From contig JAHQIY010000022.1 of NCBI GenBank assembly GCA_019054805.1, positions 744,001-808,000 on the forward strand: DNA of 64,000 nucleotides. Reading direction: 5' to 3'. Within the stretch, counting starts at the first letter, position 1. Each line of letters opens with the position of its first letter. The DNA is from Brachionus manjavacas (taxonomy: Eukaryota; Rotifera; Eurotatoria; Ploima; Brachionidae). The notes under the pieces are model-generated. The model worked only from the letters and a program-made list of their open reading frames with translations, made no database searches and had not been told where the DNA came from. Positions 10,120 to 21,399 of the stretch are shown here, in pieces. The position numbers and the translations under genes are program-made.

Positions 10120-11230
10120 CGATGAACCGCCCGTTTTTGGACCGGTTAGCTCTGTCCGCGTCCAACACTATTATTTATTAAATTATTTTTGTTTTGCATT
10201 TAAAAATATTTATATAATAAAAATAAATCTCGAAAAAGTTGAAAGACAAAATAATTGTAATTAATTTTTGGGTTTCGGGATTTTTACTTGACGAGATTAT
10301 GTCCATTTCACCATATTATGTTATCACCTGATATTCGATCTTTTATAAGATTTTGGAAAAGGGGAAGCGTGAAAATTACATAGAAAAAAACATAAATTTG
10401 ATTTGATGTATTTATAAAATTCGAGAATTATTAGTGTAATTGAGTATACTGTGTCACCAAATTTCCTAACTAGAAAGTAAAAAAAATTGTAAAAAATTTT
10501 TCCTTTAGTTCAAAATTAGAATTAGTAAAACAATGCATCGGAAGCTGATGCTGAAATGGCGGTCAAAGATTTCGAAAAATCTTTAACCAAAGATGCCAAA
10601 ATTATATAAATCATTTAAAAAAAGTTTTTATTTGTTTTTATTTTCAATTTAATCTTTAAAAAAAATTTTAATAAAAATTAAGGTAATTATAGTGCTTATA
10701 GAAAGAGATGGAGAATAGTCGAATCATCGGGATGTGTATAATTGAAATTTTTTTTTTGCCTTTTTGTTTATTGTTTATAATTAACTTTTTTTAAATTTGT
10801 ACAAAATCTACTTTTTACTAAAAATTACAACTATTAAATAAAATTTCACTTGAAAAAAAGTAGTTTCTTTTTTTTCGAATTCAGGCTGAAAAAATTTAAA
10901 ACAAGTCAAAAAATGTCAAAATTCTCAAAAAACTAGTATTTTTTTACAAAAAAATACGTAATTTCCGGTAATTTTACGTAAAATAAGTTAATCATAGCAG
11001 TACTGTATTTTAAATAAAAAATTGGGTCTAAAATGATTGTCAAAAAGTTCAATAAATATATATGCTCTTTAAAAAAAAAAAATCTACAACTACTGCATAA
11101 ATGTCTCCATTCAAAAAAAATCTACAACTAAATAAATTAACTTACGGTTAAACTCTTGAGAAAGAAAAAAAAGTAAAAAAAAAGTTAGTTATGTTAAAAA
11201 TTATATTTTTGAGGAAAAAAAAAAATTTAC
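10120..11230. other. AT-rich spacer between host-exon fragments
   Basis: Mostly low-complexity A/T sequence. At 10091-10165 is a short GC-rich patch (GCCCGCCAAAATAAACGGGC and following). Around 10530-10610 on the plus strand is a short frame NASEADAEMAVKDFEKSL ending in a stop, which looks like coding sequence but is too short to place. No complete gene or RNA is visible. Confidence 0.4.
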
Positions 11231-12672
11231 TGTTTGTAGCTGATTCGTATTGAATTCGTTTGAGCTTTAGATCGAGCAGATACTGAACACCCGAGTTGTA
11301 CAAATGTTTAAGCAACACTTTGGCTTCCAAAAGACCATGGACAGTGTTGAAAATGTACTTGGATCTGTCCTCTTGTTCTCCTTCAATTACCATCTGTTGA
11401 ATTTCATTTATCTGAAGACTCTTTCCCTCAATGTCCTCTTTGATGCGTTCAATTTTTTCTTCAAGTTGCATTGGACTTTCGTATTCTTCATCGGAAAAAT
11501 TGGCCAACAATTTACGCTTTGAATCAGGCGCTTCGTTGGCAAAATCTTCCAGTTCTTTGAGCTTTTCTTGGAGGCGATTGAGCTCAGCGGCAGACTCCTT
11601 GCGCTCTTCGATCAAATTGTTCAGGTTTATTCTAGCCACGGCAATGTCCACGCTCAGATCAAGTTCTTGGGTGACCCAGTTGCGGAGCTTTTCGCCCAAA
11701 TGAGACGAGTCCTTGCGGTCGAAATTTTGCTGCCGCTTTTCAGCCACCTGCTTCTGCTTCTCCAAGGTCTCTCTCAGCTGTTTTTGTATGCGAGTTATTT
11801 CCTCGTTCTTTCGCTTGAACACAGCCTCCTGTCTGTTGTTCCCTTCTTGTAATTTTGTGATTTCGACAAGACGCTTTCTTTCCACCGCCTTCAGCTGGTT
11901 GACTTCTTTTTCTTTTTGTTGGCGAAATTTGCGGAAAGTGTCCGTTTCGATCTTCATTTGCTTCAAAAGTTTAACTCTTTCGGTCTTGATGTTTTGAATT
12001 TCGAGTCGCAGCTTTTCACAATACTTTTCGTTTTCTTCCTTTAGGCGAACCATTCTCACAAAGTCTTTTTCTTTTTTTTTCAGCTCGTGAACTTCGCCCT
12101 CAAGCTGCTTGAGTCTTTCTTTGCGCACTTCGGCAGGCTTTTTGCAATCGGAACTTTTGTTCACGATCAAATCTTCTTTTTCTTTCTCGAGGGCATCGAT
12201 TCTATGCTTGAACTCTTCAAGTTGGGCCTCGTAGCGCATGCTGACAGTATTTTCCACCATTTTCTGGAATAGGCTCTCTTTTTTGGCCAATTCGGTGTCG
12301 TATTCGCTCAGTTGACACTGCATCTTGGCCTGCCTTAGAGCGTAGTCTTTCTCCATCGGCTCGTTTAGGTCCGACACCTCTGGCTCGTTCTCAATTTCGC
12401 TTGAGTCCTTCTTTATCTGCTCGAATTCTTGCATTTTGCTTTGAAGCTCGTTAAACAGGGTCTTGTTTTGGGCCACTGTTTGGTCAAGATTCGAATGCTG
12501 TGTCATGTTGGCTGCGTTTTCTTCAGTTTCCTGGATCACTTTTTGAAACGCTACTTTTATTTCTTCGAATTTTCGCTTTTGATCATCGCGCTCAGTCTCA
12601 AGCTTAGAAAAAAATTTCAATTTTTTGGTCTCGTTAATCAAAATTTTGGGCTTGAGAACTAGACATTTGAGT
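11231..12672 (-). pseudogene. KIF4: KIF4-type chromokinesin stalk exon without motor domain
   Basis: One open exon of 1,442 nt with good borders (acceptor TTTTCAG at 12673, donor AACA|GTAAAT). It encodes about 480 residues of coiled coil. The core resembles kinesin-4/KIF4: KQMKIETDTFRKFRQQKEKEV, then RNWVTQELDLSVDIAVARI, and a late segment VHGLLEAKVLLKHLYNSG. In the family this is the stalk after the N-terminal motor, acting in chromosome arm and midzone functions. No motor exon (P-loop GQTGSGKT) appears within the following 1.7 kb upstream, where an unrelated calpain fragment begins, and no C-terminal exon appears downstream. The frame itself is undamaged, so it may be an exon of a gene with very long introns, but a stranded fragment is more likely given its neighbours. 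Confidence 0.65.
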
Positions 12673-14399
12673 CTGAAAATTTTGCAACTTAAGATGGTAC
12701 TAAAATTTTTTTTTTCACATTTTTTTCTCAATTAAAAAATTATTTTAGTTAATTTTTACTTGATTGTCAAAAAAAAAATTTAAATTACTAAAAATTCTAT
12801 TTCTTATCGAGTGTTTTCGAACCGAAAAAATTCATATCATATTAATACTGGACATTTTTGTATTAGATCTTACTTAACTCTCTTGCGACTACGATATTGT
12901 ACAATAAAAATTAATCAATTGGTTTTTTTTTCAATAAAATTTAGATCGATTTTTTTCACATTTTTTGATGATAATGTGGTAAACGCAAAGAATCTGAATA
13001 GGCTAAAAGTGAAGCTTGGTGTTAGGATGTCGAAAGAAAGAATCGACTGCTGCAATTGTCTATAGCTATGCTTAGATAACCTCTAAGCTGCAGTTTATAA
13101 TGCTCCTACTTTATGACATTTTCATTTTTTTCTTTCAGGCTCATGAAAAAATTCATTTTTAATTTATCAAAAAAAAATGTTTTTTTTAAAGAAGATCATA
13201 AAGCAAACAAATAATTTTTTTAAAAAAATTTCAAATTTTTTAAGTAAATATTATACCAAATTTTTTTTTTTTCAATTAATTGAAACCACTTTGCAGGATG
13301 ACTAAATTTTAACTTTTTTTTTTAAATTTTAATCTTATTTAATTAAAGAAATAATAATAAAAAAAACACATTTTTGTACATTTATTTTCTTAGTTTGAAA
13401 CTTATTATAAGATCACAAATAAGTGACCGTGAGAAAAAACTGGCTAATAAAAATAAACCCTTAAAAATTATAATGTATCACTTTGAGCATTAATTATTAC
13501 TCAATTCAAAACTGGTCTAATAAGGAACTGAGTTCTCTGAAATTAAAAAGGAGTCATTCGAATGTTTTTTTTAAATAAAATTTTAAAAAGTTTAGATGGT
13601 TTTTTTTTATCATGAAACTATGAATTTATTTGGATGTAATAGACCCAGTTTAAAAAAATTAAATAAAATCTAATTAAATATAATTTTACTCTAATTTTTA
13701 AGATTAGAGTAAAATTATTTTCAACTTTCAAGTGAAGTCAAATGACTTGGTAAAGATTTTCTGAAGTCTAGTTCCGCACTTGATATTGAAAATACTTTAA
13801 AATGACTTTTTTAAAACTTAAAAATAATTTTTACAGAAAATTTTCAGAGTATAAAATATTTTAAAATATTTTTTCTAATTTAAAATATAAATAATAATAA
13901 AAAATAAAATTAAACAACTCAAAAATTTAATTAGATTCAAAAAAAAATCTTATTAATCTCATGATTTTTTTTTACTTTTCGCACATCAATTTTCACATAT
14001 GTGTAGCCTTGGACCTTACTTCAAAAGTAGAAACAAGACCCGGGAAAGCTGAAGTTTCATACTTAGAATTTGTGGTTAAAAAAAGTATTTTTTAATTTTT
14101 TAAAAAGTATTTATTTTTTAGTAATAAGATTCAGATATTAAGTGCTTAACTTCATTTTAAAGTCTGCAAAAAAATTCATGAAAATTATTGAATTTTTAAA
14201 AACTTTTTTAACTTTATTGAACTTCGAAATTTAATTTTTTTTAAACTTAATATAATATTCAAAATACATTGGGATAATTTAAAATTCTAATTTGATCTTC
14301 TTCTATTGGCAACAGAGTCTGAGAGTTCTAAAAAATTAATTCAAAAAACCGATTTTTTTCAAATGCTTATAACTTACGATCGCAAAAGCTTTTAAAAGC
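12673..14399. other. AT-rich spacer, no complete gene
   Basis: Long poly-A/T runs with few features. A slightly GC-richer patch at 12,990-13,110 on the plus strand gives a short frame (NLNRLKVKLGVRMSKERIDC) and one at 13,990-14,070 gives another on the minus strand. Neither is recognisable, though both stand out in composition like the neighbouring host-exon fragments. No kinesin motor sequence is present. Confidence 0.4.
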
Positions 14400-14916
14400 T
14401 CAATTTGGCGTACGCTTTCTCCAGCAGACAGCTCCAGGATTGTTTGGCTCTGTCCGATTGCTGCAAAACACCAGACGTCCGTCCGGAAACACGGGCAAAG
14501 AATCATTTACTACCACATCGAACCACTTGCCAAACTGCCAAAATCTGAAGTGAAACAACCCATTGTAGCCAGGCTTGTCGAATGTTTGGTCACCAGGAAC
14601 TACAAAATTGAATATCAATGGTCTGATACGGCTGCAATGAACCAGCAGTTTCCCAAGTAGCCTTGATCCAAATCAAAGCGAGATACATCGCCAACTAAAA
14701 AATAAAGGAAAAGAGTTCTTATAAATTTTATTAATCTTTAAAAATGGTTTAATTGAGAGTACCAATGAATTGAGGATCGGGGCAAATCTGGTGGGGACGT
14801 CGTCAAGTGACGCCTCGTGGCGGCGCCTGGATGTAATAAATTGAACGAGTTGGAGGAAGCTCACAGTCGTTGAACAAGTTGTTTGAGTTGAACTGATGGC
14901 GTAGCGCTTCATACAC
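14400..14916 (-). pseudogene. Calpain protease-core fragment with stop and frameshifts
   Basis: Two exons with an intact 68-nt intron (14762-14695). The first (14916-14763) reads VYEALRHQF to a WRRP-type segment in which the Trp codon position is a TGA stop, then DPQFI. The second reads [20 protein letters not shown], the calpain catalytic-Cys motif (Q-G-x-L-G-[DN]-C-W). It then shifts frame into [20 protein letters not shown] and DVVVNDSLP, and shifts again before LLEKAYAK. So at least one nonsense codon and two frameshifts lie in about 160 codons of classical calpain domain IIa. The His/Asn half of the core and the C2-like and EF-hand domains are absent. Splice sites survive, so it arose by DNA-level copying and not by retroposition. 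Confidence 0.8.
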
Positions 14917-14942
14917 CTGGTTTTTGGCCAAAAAAACAAACA

Positions 14943-15330
14943 ATTATGTCTGAGATAAAGCACTGTTTGGCCATGAATCCAGAATACGGCTCGTGGCTGT
15001 GGAAGCTGCGCGTGCTCCAGGACGAGCTCAAAATGACGCTCAGACTCACGCCCGACGGAGACAAAGTGCCCATTTGCATTTTTCTCACCAACGAGTGCGG
15101 CTACTACTTGGACATATCGTTATATCGCGAGATCACCGACCCGATAACTGGCGCGACCTATTTAAAGAGCTACTCGGACCAAAATTGACCGCTGCACGGA
15201 CGCTTGTTGCGCTTTTCACCTGCAGCAAAAGCGCTTCGCTGCCCAGTCCAGCGGCACCACGTACGCTTACGACTTTCCGGAGATGTTCCGCTAGTCGCTG
15301 ATGAAAATATGGCAAAGTTGCGGGTTCGAT
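14943..15330 (+). pseudogene. Acetyl-CoA carboxylase fragment with stops and frameshift
   Basis: The plus-strand frame reads IMSEIKHCLAMNPEYGSWLW, KLRVLQDELKMTLRLTP, then IFLTNECGYYLDISLYREI and PLHGRLL. This is the segment of the eukaryotic multidomain acetyl-CoA carboxylase just before the carboxyltransferase domain. A TGA interrupts it before PLHG, a frameshift follows within about 40 nt, and after the shift [17 protein letters not shown] ends in TAG where the family continues with Gln-Ser-Leu. The downstream carboxyltransferase and upstream biotin carboxylase are absent. It starts about 27 nt from the calpain fragment on the other strand. Confidence 0.8.
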
Positions 15331-16320
15331 TTGAAAATTAAAAAAAATTCAAAATTTAAAATTAAACACTTACAAAATTTTAAAATATTGCAAATAAAAC
15401 TTCTGTTTTTACAAAGACAAATAAATTGTCTTAAATTCGATTGATTTTAAAAGCCGATAATTAATTAAAAGAAAACTTTCAGAATTTACTTTCAAGGCTA
15501 ATTGGTGTAACAACTTTTGTTACACATTGTTACATATTTTACAGGAGCAATTTTTTTTCATTCATCGAAAAATTTGAATTTAGAACTTTTTTCTTGAACT
15601 TTTTGAACTTTTTGAACAAAACTTCACAATGCTAATACTATAAACTTTTTTAAGCTGTTCAAATTCCGGTTCCTATTACCCAAAAAGGACACAATTTAAA
15701 AATTTAAATCAAGTACACTCTAATGAATTTTTGGACGTAGAATTCAAATATCATATTGGTTTTTAAAAAAATGAAAAATCAAAGTTCGATTTTTAGGTTC
15801 AAAATGTTAATTAATTCCTAAAAAAATTGATATTAAAATTTTTTTTATTAAATGTTTGATTATTATTACCTTAAAATTTTTTTAAAAATTAATAAAAAAA
15901 TTTTTTAATAATTAAATGAATTATGATGTATTTTCAATGAATTTCGATAAAATGGTTGCTAATTCGTTATTAATTCATCTATTAATTTTAATCGATTAAT
16001 CACCGTTTTTTGTGACTGGGATAGATTTTTTGATTAAACAGCTCTTTTTCTAAAAAAATAAAATTTAGTTTTAGACCGCCAAAATAAACAGCCAAAAATA
16101 TACGGGCGACCAAAAATCCGGCAAAAAATTAAAAAATAATATAATTCAAAATATATTTATTATTTAAAAAAAGTAGCTTTTTAATTAAAAAAAAATAAAT
16201 TCAAAAATTTAAAATAAAAAAATAATTTAAAAAATAAAAAAAAGAAAAAAAATTCTAATTTAAAAAATAAAAAAAAAAAAAAATAATTTATTTACAAAAT
16301 TGAAAAAAAAAGAAGAAAAA
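15331..16320. other. AT-rich spacer with one GC-rich motif
   Basis: About 1 kb of A/T-rich, poly-A-rich sequence without a credible frame. At 16077-16090 it contains CCGCCAAAATAAAC, identical to 10093-10106 on the other side of the host-exon cluster and in the same orientation. Nothing else recognised. Confidence 0.45.
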
Positions 16321-16495
16321 AATTGGTTGTTGGGCCGCAAGCTTAGCTTTGAGTCAGCTGCCGGATTGGAGTCCATGTGACCTCGCTTGATCTAGCTCTT
16401 AAAATAGGGTGCCAATGTGTTGCTGGCGTAGGAATCAAAGGTGTCGTATGGTGACGAATTCAAAAAAGAAATGACTCTGACATGGTTATGAAATT
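16320..16495 (-). pseudogene. Cytoplasmic dynein heavy-chain fragment with stop
   Basis: The minus strand reads HVRVISFLNSSPYDTFDSYA and NTLAPYFKS, then a TAG stop, then IKRGHMDSNPAADSKL. This matches the N-terminal tail of cytoplasmic dynein 1 heavy chain, where the family has SSPYxTxxSYxSNxxxPxFKSY; the stop replaces the Tyr. Only about 55 codons are present, and no other dynein exon is visible. The patch is much richer in G/C than the sequence on either side, like the other stray exons to its left. Confidence 0.65.
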
Positions 16496-16932
16496 TTTTT
16501 TCGCATTCAACAACTGCGCCCCGCTTTCTTTTTAAAAATTAAAAAAAGAATATTCTAAATGCATGCAACTTTTGATAAAATAGAAATTTGAAAAATTGCA
16601 TAAATAATTTCCAATTAAATTAGATTTTTGAGTCAAAAAATATTGCAACTCATAATATTGATTTTTGATTTGATCCTAAATATTAGTTGCAAACTTTTAT
16701 AAAAAAATTTTTTATTGCGTTTTGTGAAACATTTTTTGTTTCACGTTGTTTCACTTTCAAATTTTATTTAGCTTAATTATATCAAATTTTAAAAGTGAAA
16801 AAGAGTTTTATTTTTGGAAATTTTGGAAGGTTTGTATGAAATTTCACATTGCCAAATTTTCTTTTGAATAAATTTTGTTTTGAATTGGTTTTCGCAAAAT
16901 AACAATCGAATTTAAAAAAAACTAGAATTTTT

Positions 16933-18240
16933 TTGAAAAAATTGAGAAATTGCAAATCTAACCCCGTCTTAATTCAGTTTTGGCAAACACATTTTTCAAA
17001 CCAAATCAAAAGGTTCCACTTGACTAGGTTTCCTATGCCAACAGCGAGTGAAAAAATACATAAAGAAAATAGTAAATCAAGAAAAGTTCCACCAAAAATC
17101 AAGCTGACTGAGAATAAAATAAAAATAATTGAAAAAGAGTACTCGAACAACGGGAGAAAAGAGGCAAAAAAAAGCAAATATAGAAGAAAAACCAGAATTG
17201 ACAAACGTCCAAATGACAGAGAAAGCAACCATTCTAGAAGAGATTGCTTTTAGGTACAATGGTGAAAACTTGAACACTCTTAAAAACCTAGTGCATCTTC
17301 AAGAAGAAATTGACAAAAACATTGGTATTTTAGCCAATGGTATAAAGAAAGCATTTATCAACATCAAAAACGGACAACTCTATATTATCACTGATCAAAA
17401 CGATACAAATGACCATCTACAAATGTAAGAATGGCCAAAAAATTCGTTCTTTTCAGGCATCACCAAAGCAACCAGAAAGGATAAAGAAAAAATCTTAGCA
17501 ATCAAAGGATTTGACCTTTCGAATGACATAATAAGTGACACATTCAAAAACAACATACGAGATAAACAAAATATTTGTGAAGCACATAGAATTTTCAAAA
17601 AAAGCGAGAAGAGACCACTTCCAGTGATATGAATCAAAACTAGAGACGAAAATTCAGCCAAAATTTTATTACAAAATGCTCTAAAAGTCGGCTACACAAA
17701 TTATAGAGTGGAAATATGGAAATCAAAAGAAAGACCCTTACAATGTCATAATTGTAACAAGTTCAATCACCACACGAAATTAATGCACTAACAAAAAATC
17801 CTGTGCACTATGCGCAGGAGAACACTAAATAAATGACTGTCCAAATAAAGAGAACCAAGAAAAAATCAAATATACCAACCGCAATCAAAATCACCCAGCT
17901 TTTAGTAAAAAATGTTAAAAAATGATCGAACAAGTAAGCAAACTAAATAACAAACAAGCAGAATCCAATGAAACTCAACCAAAAACTCAAAACTAAACTC
18001 AAAACTTAACTCAAATCATACTCAAACTAGTCAAAAAAATGCGACTAAACAAAATTTATAGTCAAAAAGTAGCAATCAACCGACGTACGCAACAAAAATA
18101 CAAACAGATCCAAAAACCTCAAGAAAATCTGGATTTCAATCAAATAATTGGAAGCATCAGAACAAATCTTTCGTGAATTATACCCTCAGGCTAACTAGAT
18201 TTGTCGAATCTAGCCAAAATTAATACAGCGATCGAAAATC
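16933..18240 (+). pseudogene. LINE 1 ORF1 (nucleic-acid-binding) remnant
   Basis: Fragments begin with lysine-rich sequence (SKSRKVPPKIKL, KKSKYRRK), continue through IAFRYNGENLNTLKNLVHL and IKGFDLSNDII, then reach two cysteine clusters, QCHNCNKFNHH and SCALCAGEH...DCPNK. The clusters resemble the CCHC-type knuckles of LINE ORF1/gag-like proteins that coat the RNA. Several stop codons and a frame change near 17.2 kb break it. Confidence 0.6.
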
Positions 18241-18258
18241 TTGCCAAAAAATTAAAAA

Positions 18259-18930
18259 ATGAATAAAACCAAAATAGCACATCTTAATAGTCATTCATTC
18301 TCATGTAAACTCTTTAACATTTATAAATTCATTATTTCGGAAGGAATCGACATCCTTTCGCTAAACGAAGCGCTTTTAAATACAAAAAACACGACAATAG
18401 ACTTGTTAAATAATTTTCGAATGGTAAGATGCGACAGATCTTTTGGAGGAGGTGGTGTGGTAGCATTAATAATAAGAAACAATATAAAGTTTAAAGCAAT
18501 TGGCAAAAACTCAACCCTCGACAATGAAACTCTTGTAATCGAAATTCTGAATCAACCAAAAAAACTTACCCTTATCTGTACATATACAGACCCCTCAAGC
18601 CCAACAGACTATAAATACTTAAAGAAATAAATATTACAAAACCAAAGCACAATCATCCTGGGAGACTTCAACGCACACTATACAGATTGGAATTGCAAAA
18701 ATACAAATCAGAGAGGTAAAAATCTGATAAAATTAATCGATACTTTCAATTTCTCAATTATTAACATAGATCCAACGTTTAAAAGAAGTAACAATGTTCT
18801 CGATCATGCGGTTGTGTCAGATGAGCTGCTTTGTAAAACTTCTGAATTTAATGTGATTAAAAAAATAGCTATTTCTGATCATTACCCAATTAGCTTTGTA
18901 TTAAATGACATGATCCAAAGATCATCATAT
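18259..18930 (+). pseudogene. LINE 1 apurinic-type endonuclease remnant
   Basis: Starts MNKTKIAHLNSHSF at 18259 and keeps the motifs of an APE-like endonuclease: ILSLNEALL (catalytic Glu region), GGGGVVALIIRNNI, ILGDFNAHYTDWNC (Asp-x-Asn) and AISDHYPISFVL (Asp-His). One in-frame stop after KYLKK at 18630 splits it, and a second frame starts at 18814. In intact LINEs this domain nicks the target DNA to prime reverse transcription. Confidence 0.7.
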
Positions 18931-19109
18931 CCTAAAAAAGTAAAAAAGAAACTCCTGCGTGAATATTCAAAAACACATGATGCTGGCATGAAAAATAAAT
19001 TAAACAATCTATCGAACGAAATCAAAAGAATAATTAAGCAACTCCAATTCAAAAAATGGAACGCAAAGTATGAAAGCTTGAACGAAAGTAACCCCTAAGA
19101 AAGAAAATA

Positions 19110-20290
19110 TTGGAAATGTTAAAATGCCAGCAACAAAATAGAACACAGCTTTATGAAAAATAGCAACCTCACAGATCATGAAAAAGCTGAAAAAATGGCA
19201 GACCATTTTGAGAAAGTTTTTTCTAACCAACACTCGTGAACCAAAAATACTTCTAATTATTTTAAATACTTTAAGTCGAAACGATTAAATGAAGACATCA
19301 CAATAAACGAAATTAAGGAAGATACCAAAGAAACTAAAGTGAAAAATTCAGCGGGAAATGATGTAATAAGCGATCGTGTCATTAAAAACTTAAGTCTTAA
19401 CTGTATAGTAAACCTGCAAAAAATTTACAAGGCATCATTTACCCTTGGGTATGAAACGAGTATTTCAAAAACGCTAAAATCAAAACAATTCACAAAAAAA
19501 CCAAATATATAAACGAGCCAGCATTTTATAGACTAATTTACTAACTTCTTAGCTGTATTGAAAAACTTCTAGAAAGAGTAATAGATGAAAGACACACAAA
19601 ATGGGCCGAGACTAGAAAAATTCTCATAAACTAGCAATCAGGTTTTAGAAATAAACGGTTCAAACAAGAACAATAACTAAATAGCTCTAATCAATTTTTT
19701 TTTATAATTTAATGTTTTTTTTTTTTTTAAATTTTATATTTTTATTAATAATGAATTTAAATAAATGAAGTGTTAGTCGGTCTCATGAGGCATTGACCAG
19801 CCTGTTGATTAACTTTGAAATTGAAAGTTTCATAAATCAAGATGTACTATTCTTATAGGAAAATGGATAAAATCTTACCTAGACGAACGTACAATCCAAG
19901 TAAACATTAACGAAACAAAATCAAAAAAAAGAAATATTAAAGCTAGCATACCCCAAGGAGGATGCTAAAGTGCTACACCCTTACAATTGAAGGAAAACAA
20001 GAAAAAAAGGCCCTAAATCCTACTCTTCTTGAAGTTAAATTAGACCCCAGGCAAACGTTTAAACATCATCTAGAAGGGATAACCAAAAAGTGTAACCATT
20101 AACTAAACTAACTCAAAATTATTAGTTCTAAAAATTATTCGATCGATTTAAAACACTTGATCAAGTATCTGGATAATGCTTACATCACTGACCAAGAAAT
20201 AAAACAGCTGATTGACACACAGGATGAACAACCAACTAAAAAGTCTCTTCTAACAAAAGTGAGAAGCATTTAAAAAGAAAAAAATAAATA
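19110..20290 (+). pseudogene. LINE 1 reverse transcriptase remnant
   Basis: Only patches survive: KNSAGNDVISDRVIKNL (palm/fingers start), QSGFRNKRF, KWIKSYLDERTIQVNINET with IPQGG close behind, and a C-terminal piece near LEVKLDPRQTFKHHLEGI. The FADD catalytic box cannot be found. Stop codons are frequent. The 3' end lies at about 20,290 by loss of recognisable sequence. Confidence 0.5.
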
Positions 20291-21300
20291 AACAAGAAAA
20301 TGAATGCAAAATAATAAAGAGCTTTCTCAATTCCGTTTTTATATTTTTAGAAGAAACATAATTTTGTATAACCGCCTAATTTTTATGCAATTTATTTTTC
20401 TATTTTTAGACTGATTTTTATACAAATTAATTCAAAAGGTTTGTTTTTCTTTTTTTTTACAGACAGTTTTAAACTTAATTTTTGAAAGGAAAAATATAAA
20501 TTAAAAAGAACCTTTAAACAAATATTAAAGAGTTCAAATGAAACTCTTAACAATGCAATATTTTCCATGTCAGGTTCGTCAATATCAATTTCAAAAACAC
20601 TAAAACGTAAACCGAACTATCTAATTGAAGGCAGTCAACATCAATCTAAATCGCCATTTAAATTAGGAACCTCACTAAAACCTAATGTAAATTTTTTAAT
20701 TACGCCATATCAAAAATAAAGACTTAGATAAAAAATTCCAGAAATATATATAATACTAAGAGGGTTCACGGGCAATTATTTTAAATTTATAGATTATAAA
20801 AAATTTATATGAAAATATTGATTGATTTTATCGATTATGTTTCTTAATTATGTAATAATTATTTCTTTTCTTATTAAAAAAGTGAACTTTTTTTAATCAT
20901 CAGACTGCCAATACATTCAATCGAGCATTCATTTCCAATACATACACAACATCACCTGAATTAAACATGTCGTATCATGTAAATCAAGTTAACAACTCTA
21001 CAAAATCAATATAAACACTCTCAGCATCACCGATATCTACGGTACGATTATTAATTAAAACATAAAAAACTAAAAATCCAAATACTCAAAAACTTTGACC
21101 GCTATTACTCCTAATTATAAATTAAGTGCTAAAATCTAAAAGGTAGACACTCTAACTACTAAAAGATAGATAAAATTACTTAATCTAAAACACGCCTGAA
21201 ATTTTCATGTGGAAATATTTATCATTTTTACATCAGTAGCTTAAAATGTCCATTAAACAAAAAAAATCAGTCACTAATTTCAACTAATAGGAATTTAAAA
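20291..21300. other. Degenerate sequence, no assignable gene
   Basis: Broken frames without a recognisable domain, with one readable patch at about 20,600-20,720 on the plus strand (KTLKRKPNYLIEG). It may be the 5' part of the Helitron that follows or the tail of LINE 1. No RNA gene or repeat seen. Confidence 0.35.
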
Positions 21301-21399
21301 CAACTTGTTTCCACAACATTAATTAACACTAATTTAAAACAATTAAACGGGTCAGAAAAAATGATACCACAATCGAATTCTATTTTTATAGGCCCGACT

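Larger units (their letters stand above)
16933..20290 (+). mobile_element. Decayed non-LTR retrotransposon (LINE 1)
   Basis: Parts follow in the usual order: ORF1 with two cysteine clusters, an apurinic-type endonuclease, then reverse-transcriptase remnants. Every part has stops or shifts, and the RT is the worst preserved. There is no complete ORF. The combination of a zinc-knuckle ORF1, an APE endonuclease and the ISDHYPI/GDFNAH motifs fits the Jockey/I/CR1 side of the LINE tree; clade not resolvable by eye. Confidence 0.75.

Noticed and set aside
10530-10610. Short plus-strand frame NASEADAEMAVKDFEKSL ending in a stop
   Set aside because: Looks coding, but a stop lies directly before it, and it is too short to identify. 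Left as a possible sixth stray exon.
11304-12662. Seven plus-strand ORFs of 60-94 codons
   Set aside because: Antisense shadows of the KIF4-like coiled-coil exon; composition is Phe/Ser/Leu-rich as expected for the reverse of Lys/Glu-rich coding sequence.
14909-15091. Minus-strand ORF opposite the carboxylase fragment
   Set aside because: The plus strand clearly matches acetyl-CoA carboxylase; this frame is its shadow.
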